A DNA stretch of 5,028 nt from Gemmatimonadota bacterium (lineage in GTDB: Bacteria > Gemmatimonadota > Gemmatimonadetes > JACCXV01 > JAHWKZ01). The stretch covers positions 1-5,028 of the forward strand of contig DAOWHI010000062.1 of NCBI GenBank assembly GCA_030641505.1. Reading direction: 5' to 3'. Of this stretch, positions 2,650 through 5,028 are shown piece after piece (position 1 is the stretch's first letter; every line of letters begins with the position of its first letter). The translations under genes and the position numbers were made by a program. The notes under the pieces were generated by a model. That model saw nothing but the letters and a program-made list of their open reading frames with translations, ran no database searches and was not told the DNA's origin.

Positions 2650-5028
2650 ACGTCTCGTTCCGCTGGCTGTCCCAGTTCTTCGAGGACGGGGTCTTAGACG
2701 AGATCGGACCGGCTGGATTGGCGGAACGCCTGACCGATCAGGGGCTGGCGGTCGACGAACTGCGCCCGGCGTTCGGTCCGTTTTCCGGCGTCGTTTTGGC
2801 GAAGGTGCTCGATGCGAGACCACATCCGGACGCCGATCGATTGACACTGTGTACGGTCGACGCCGGTGATGGCAGCCGACAAGTGGTGTGCGGAGCCCCG
2901 AACGTCGAGGTCGGCGCTGTTTACGGTTACGCTCAAGTGGGAGCTGTGCTACTCGGTGGAAACAAGATCCGGCGCGCGAAGATCCGCGGCGTAGAATCGG
3001 ATGGGATGTTGTGTTCTGCGCCAGAGTTGGGGCTTGACGCACTCGGGTCAGCCGAGGGGATATGGGCGGTGCCGTACGCCGAGGAGGAGGATCTCGGCGG
3101 GGACTTGCGCCAGGTTCTCGAGCTCGACGACACGATTCTTGTTATTGATGTGACATCGAACCGCGGTGATGCGTTCAGTCATCTCGGTATCGCACGCGAA
3201 ATGCAATGGATAGTGGGCGAGAAGTTGCAGTTGCCTCGCCTCGATCTGAGCGAGGCCGGTCGGTCAGCGCACGAGTTGGCCAGCGTAGATGTGGAGGATC
3301 GGACCGGTTGTCCTCGCTATTTGGGTCGGGTGATCGACGAGGTGTCGATTGGCCCCAGCCCAGGCTGGCTACAGATCCGATTGCTCGCGCTCGATCAACG
3401 ACCAGTCGACAACGTCGTCGACGTGACCAACTATGTGATGCTCGAAGTTGGTCAGCCGTTGCACGCGTTCGATCTCGAGCGAATTGCGAACGGGCAGATC
3501 GTCGTGCGACGCGCGCGCGAGGGCGAACGAATGGAAACACTCGATGGCCAGGAGCGGTTGCTCACCGCGGAGATGACGATGATTGCCGACGCGCGCGACG
3601 TGATCGCGATCGGTGGTGTGATGGGTAGCCGCGACAGCGAAGTCAGCTCCGGCACGGCCACGATATTCCTAGAGGGCGCGCATTTTGATCCCCAGCGGGT
3701 CGGGCGAACGGCGCGGCGGCTTGGGATGGTCAGCGAGGCCTCGACACGCTTCGCACGCGGCGTCGATCCAGAGATCACTGGCTGGGCGATCGACCGCGCA
3801 GCCGGGATGATCGCTCAGTTCGCGGGTGGGTCCGTGGCGCCGGGTGTTGTGGGCGTCGGAGCGAACGTGGAACCCGCGACACCCGACAACGCCCGGCTCA
3901 CTCTGCGCGGGGAGAGGGTCGCGACGCTTGTCGGGTATCCGATCCCTGTTCCTAGGGCCAGGCGAGCACTCGAGTCGTTGGGGTTCGGCACCGAAAACGA
4001 AACCGACGGAGCGGTCACCGTAGAGGTACCAACCTGGCGTTTCGATGTTACGCGTGAGGTCGACCTGATCGAGGAGATCGCCCGAGTAACAGGCTACTCG
4101 CGGATTCCAGTGGAAGCGTTGCCGGCGCCGCCGGTAGCACCCGAGCCGACGGGTGATGAGCGGCGAGCCAAGCGCGTGCGTGAGACGCTGCGAGCGGCGG
4201 GTTTTGACGAGGCGCAGACGCCATCGTTTGTCGATTCGGCCACGTTGGCAACCTTCGAGCTACTTGATAACTTGGTTGAGATCAAGAATCCTATATCAAA
4301 GAGCCAAAGGTTCTTGAGGCCATATGTTTTCACCACGCTGGGGGGCGCTGTGGCGTACAACCTGAACCGCCAGGCCAGTCGTGTGAAGCTGTTTGAGATC
4401 GGCCACGCCTTTGATCGCGGCGGTGTGAGGGAAGGAGCATCGTTGCGGGAGCGACGCCGGGTGGCGATGGCGGCTGCCGGCGAGCGTGGGTTGCTCGACT
4501 GGAGTGCGACCGATCTCATCGAGTACGACTTCTTTGACCTGAAGGGCGATGTTGAGGAGCTTCTCGTTCAGTTCGGGTTGAGCGATTGTGTCGTTGATAA
4601 TAGTGCGAGACGGTTCCTTCATCCCGGCCGGCAAGGCGAGGTCAAGGATCCCGGTGGGAACATGATCGGGTTTATTGGCGAGCTTCACCCCGCGGTGACC
4701 GCTTCCTGGGGTCTCGCTTCCAAGGTGTTCGTCGCTGAGCTTGGACTGGACGCTCTGCCCACGGACGACGGTAGTCTCTCGGTAACCGACGTTCCAAGGG
4801 AGCCGGCGATCGCCCGGGACTTGGCGCTGGTCGTGCCGGATGGCGATACAGCCCGCGTGGTTGTAGACGCTGTACGATCGGTGGGGCTGGAAGATCTCGA
4901 GCGAGTAGAGGTGTTTGATCGTTATCTGGGAGTGCAGCTGGATCGTGGGTACTACAGCCTAGGGGTCCGGCTTACGTTTCGGGCGGATCGGACATTGACC
5001 GACGATGAAGTCGATGAGCAGGTCGACC
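2646..5028 (+). CDS. pheT: Phenylalanine-tRNA ligase beta subunit (3' end outside window)
   Basis: PheT forms the structural, editing and tRNA-recognition half of PheRS. Its ATG overlaps the pheS stop (ATGA, 2646-2649). The frame stays open for 794 codons to the window edge. E. coli PheT has 795 residues, and the visible C-terminus stops within the last domain, so perhaps 15-25 residues are missing. Domains in order: N-terminal MNVSFRWL; tRNA-binding OB fold (about 40-150) with PHPDADRL at 59-66; B3/4 editing domain (about 210-390) with VDVTNYVMLEVGQPLHAFD including H273, and FLEGAHF including E343, which appear to match the E. coli editing residues H261 and E334; B5 domain with PTWRFDVTREVDLIEE near 462-477; the inactive synthetase-like core with HPGRQGEV; and the FDX-ACB anticodon domain from about 715 (PREPAIARDLALVV). 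No frameshift is seen. No Shine-Dalgarno is evident, so coupling to pheS is likely. Confidence 0.96.
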   Translation, partial: MNVSFRWLSQFFEDGVLDEIGPAGLAERLTDQGLAVDELRPAFGPFSGVVLAKVLDARPHPDADRLTLCTVDAGDGSRQVVCGAPNVEVGAVYGYAQVGAVLLGGNKIRRAKIRGVESDGMLCSAPELGLDALGSAEGIWAVPYAEEEDLGGDLRQVLELDDTILVIDVTSNRGDAFSHLGIAREMQWIVGEKLQLPRLDLSEAGRSAHELASVDVEDRTGCPRYLGRVIDEVSIGPSPGWLQIRLLALDQRPVDNVVDVTNYVMLEVGQPLHAFDLERIANGQIVVRRAREGERMETLDGQERLLTAEMTMIADARDVIAIGGVMGSRDSEVSSGTATIFLEGAHFDPQRVGRTARRLGMVSEASTRFARGVDPEITGWAIDRAAGMIAQFAGGSVAPGVVGVGANVEPATPDNARLTLRGERVATLVGYPIPVPRARRALESLGFGTENETDGAVTVEVPTWRFDVTREVDLIEEIARVTGYSRIPVEALPAPPVAPEPTGDERRAKRVRETLRAAGFDEAQTPSFVDSATLATFELLDNLVEIKNPISKSQRFLRPYVFTTLGGAVAYNLNRQASRVKLFEIGHAFDRGGVREGASLRERRRVAMAAAGERGLLDWSATDLIEYDFFDLKGDVEELLVQFGLSDCVVDNSARRFLHPGRQGEVKDPGGNMIGFIGELHPAVTASWGLASKVFVAELGLDALPTDDGSLSVTDVPREPAIARDLALVVPDGDTARVVVDAVRSVGLEDLERVEVFDRYLGVQLDRGYYSLGVRLTFRADRTLTDDEVDEQVD

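Noticed and set aside
2401..3042. 213-codon minus-strand frame across the pheS-pheT junction, and smaller minus-strand frames inside pheT
   Set aside because: They lie opposite well-conserved PheS and PheT domains, are Arg/Ser/Pro-rich, and show no independent signals.
1..5028. Mobile elements, CRISPR arrays, tRNA or rRNA genes, defence or biosynthetic clusters
   Set aside because: I saw no regularly spaced repeats, terminal inverted repeats, transposase motifs or cloverleaf sequences. The window is almost fully occupied by housekeeping translation genes.

Overview
The window is a stretch of high-GC bacterial chromosome carrying the conserved translation operon infC-rpmI-rplT-pheS-pheT. All genes lie on the plus strand. 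The C-terminal end of an unrelated upstream gene and a roughly 230-nt structured leader come before the operon. The source is not identifiable with certainty. A PheS with a four-cysteine insert, direct rplT-to-pheS contiguity and the general protein style suggest a Gemmatimonadota- or Acidobacteriota-like, probably uncultured lineage. This is an impression from recalled family patterns, not a search result.

Layout. Bases 1-212 are the last 69 codons of a probable UDP-GlcNAc 2-epimerase (WecB family), identified by its NPYGDGxASER tail. A good sigma70-type promoter (TTGACG-17-TAAGAT, 209-237) overlaps its stop codon. Bases 244-473 hold no convincing gene. They hold a series of hairpins: one at the predicted RNA 5' end that also looks like the upstream gene's terminator, a small perfect hairpin, a long terminator-like hairpin ending in TTTT, and a 12-bp hairpin with a single bulge. 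This looks like an attenuator leader for the ribosomal-protein operon.

From 474 onward come IF3 (apparently initiated at an AUC codon behind a strong Shine-Dalgarno), L35, L20, PheRS alpha and PheRS beta. PheRS beta runs off the right edge only a couple of dozen residues or fewer from its expected C-terminus. The intergenic gaps are 22, 9 and 18 nt, and pheS and pheT overlap by ATGA, so one transcript is expected.

The genes form a functional set. IF3 controls start-codon fidelity and subunit dissociation. L35 and L20 are 50S proteins, L20 being an early assembly protein and the usual autoregulator of this operon. PheST charges tRNA-Phe. The two most regulatory-looking features are the rare AUC start of infC, which allows IF3 to repress its own translation, and the hairpin-rich leader. 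A small hairpin covering the rpmI Shine-Dalgarno is a third candidate control point. I see no mobile element, CRISPR array, tRNA, rRNA or clearly undescribed system; the novelty here is in regulation and small protein details.
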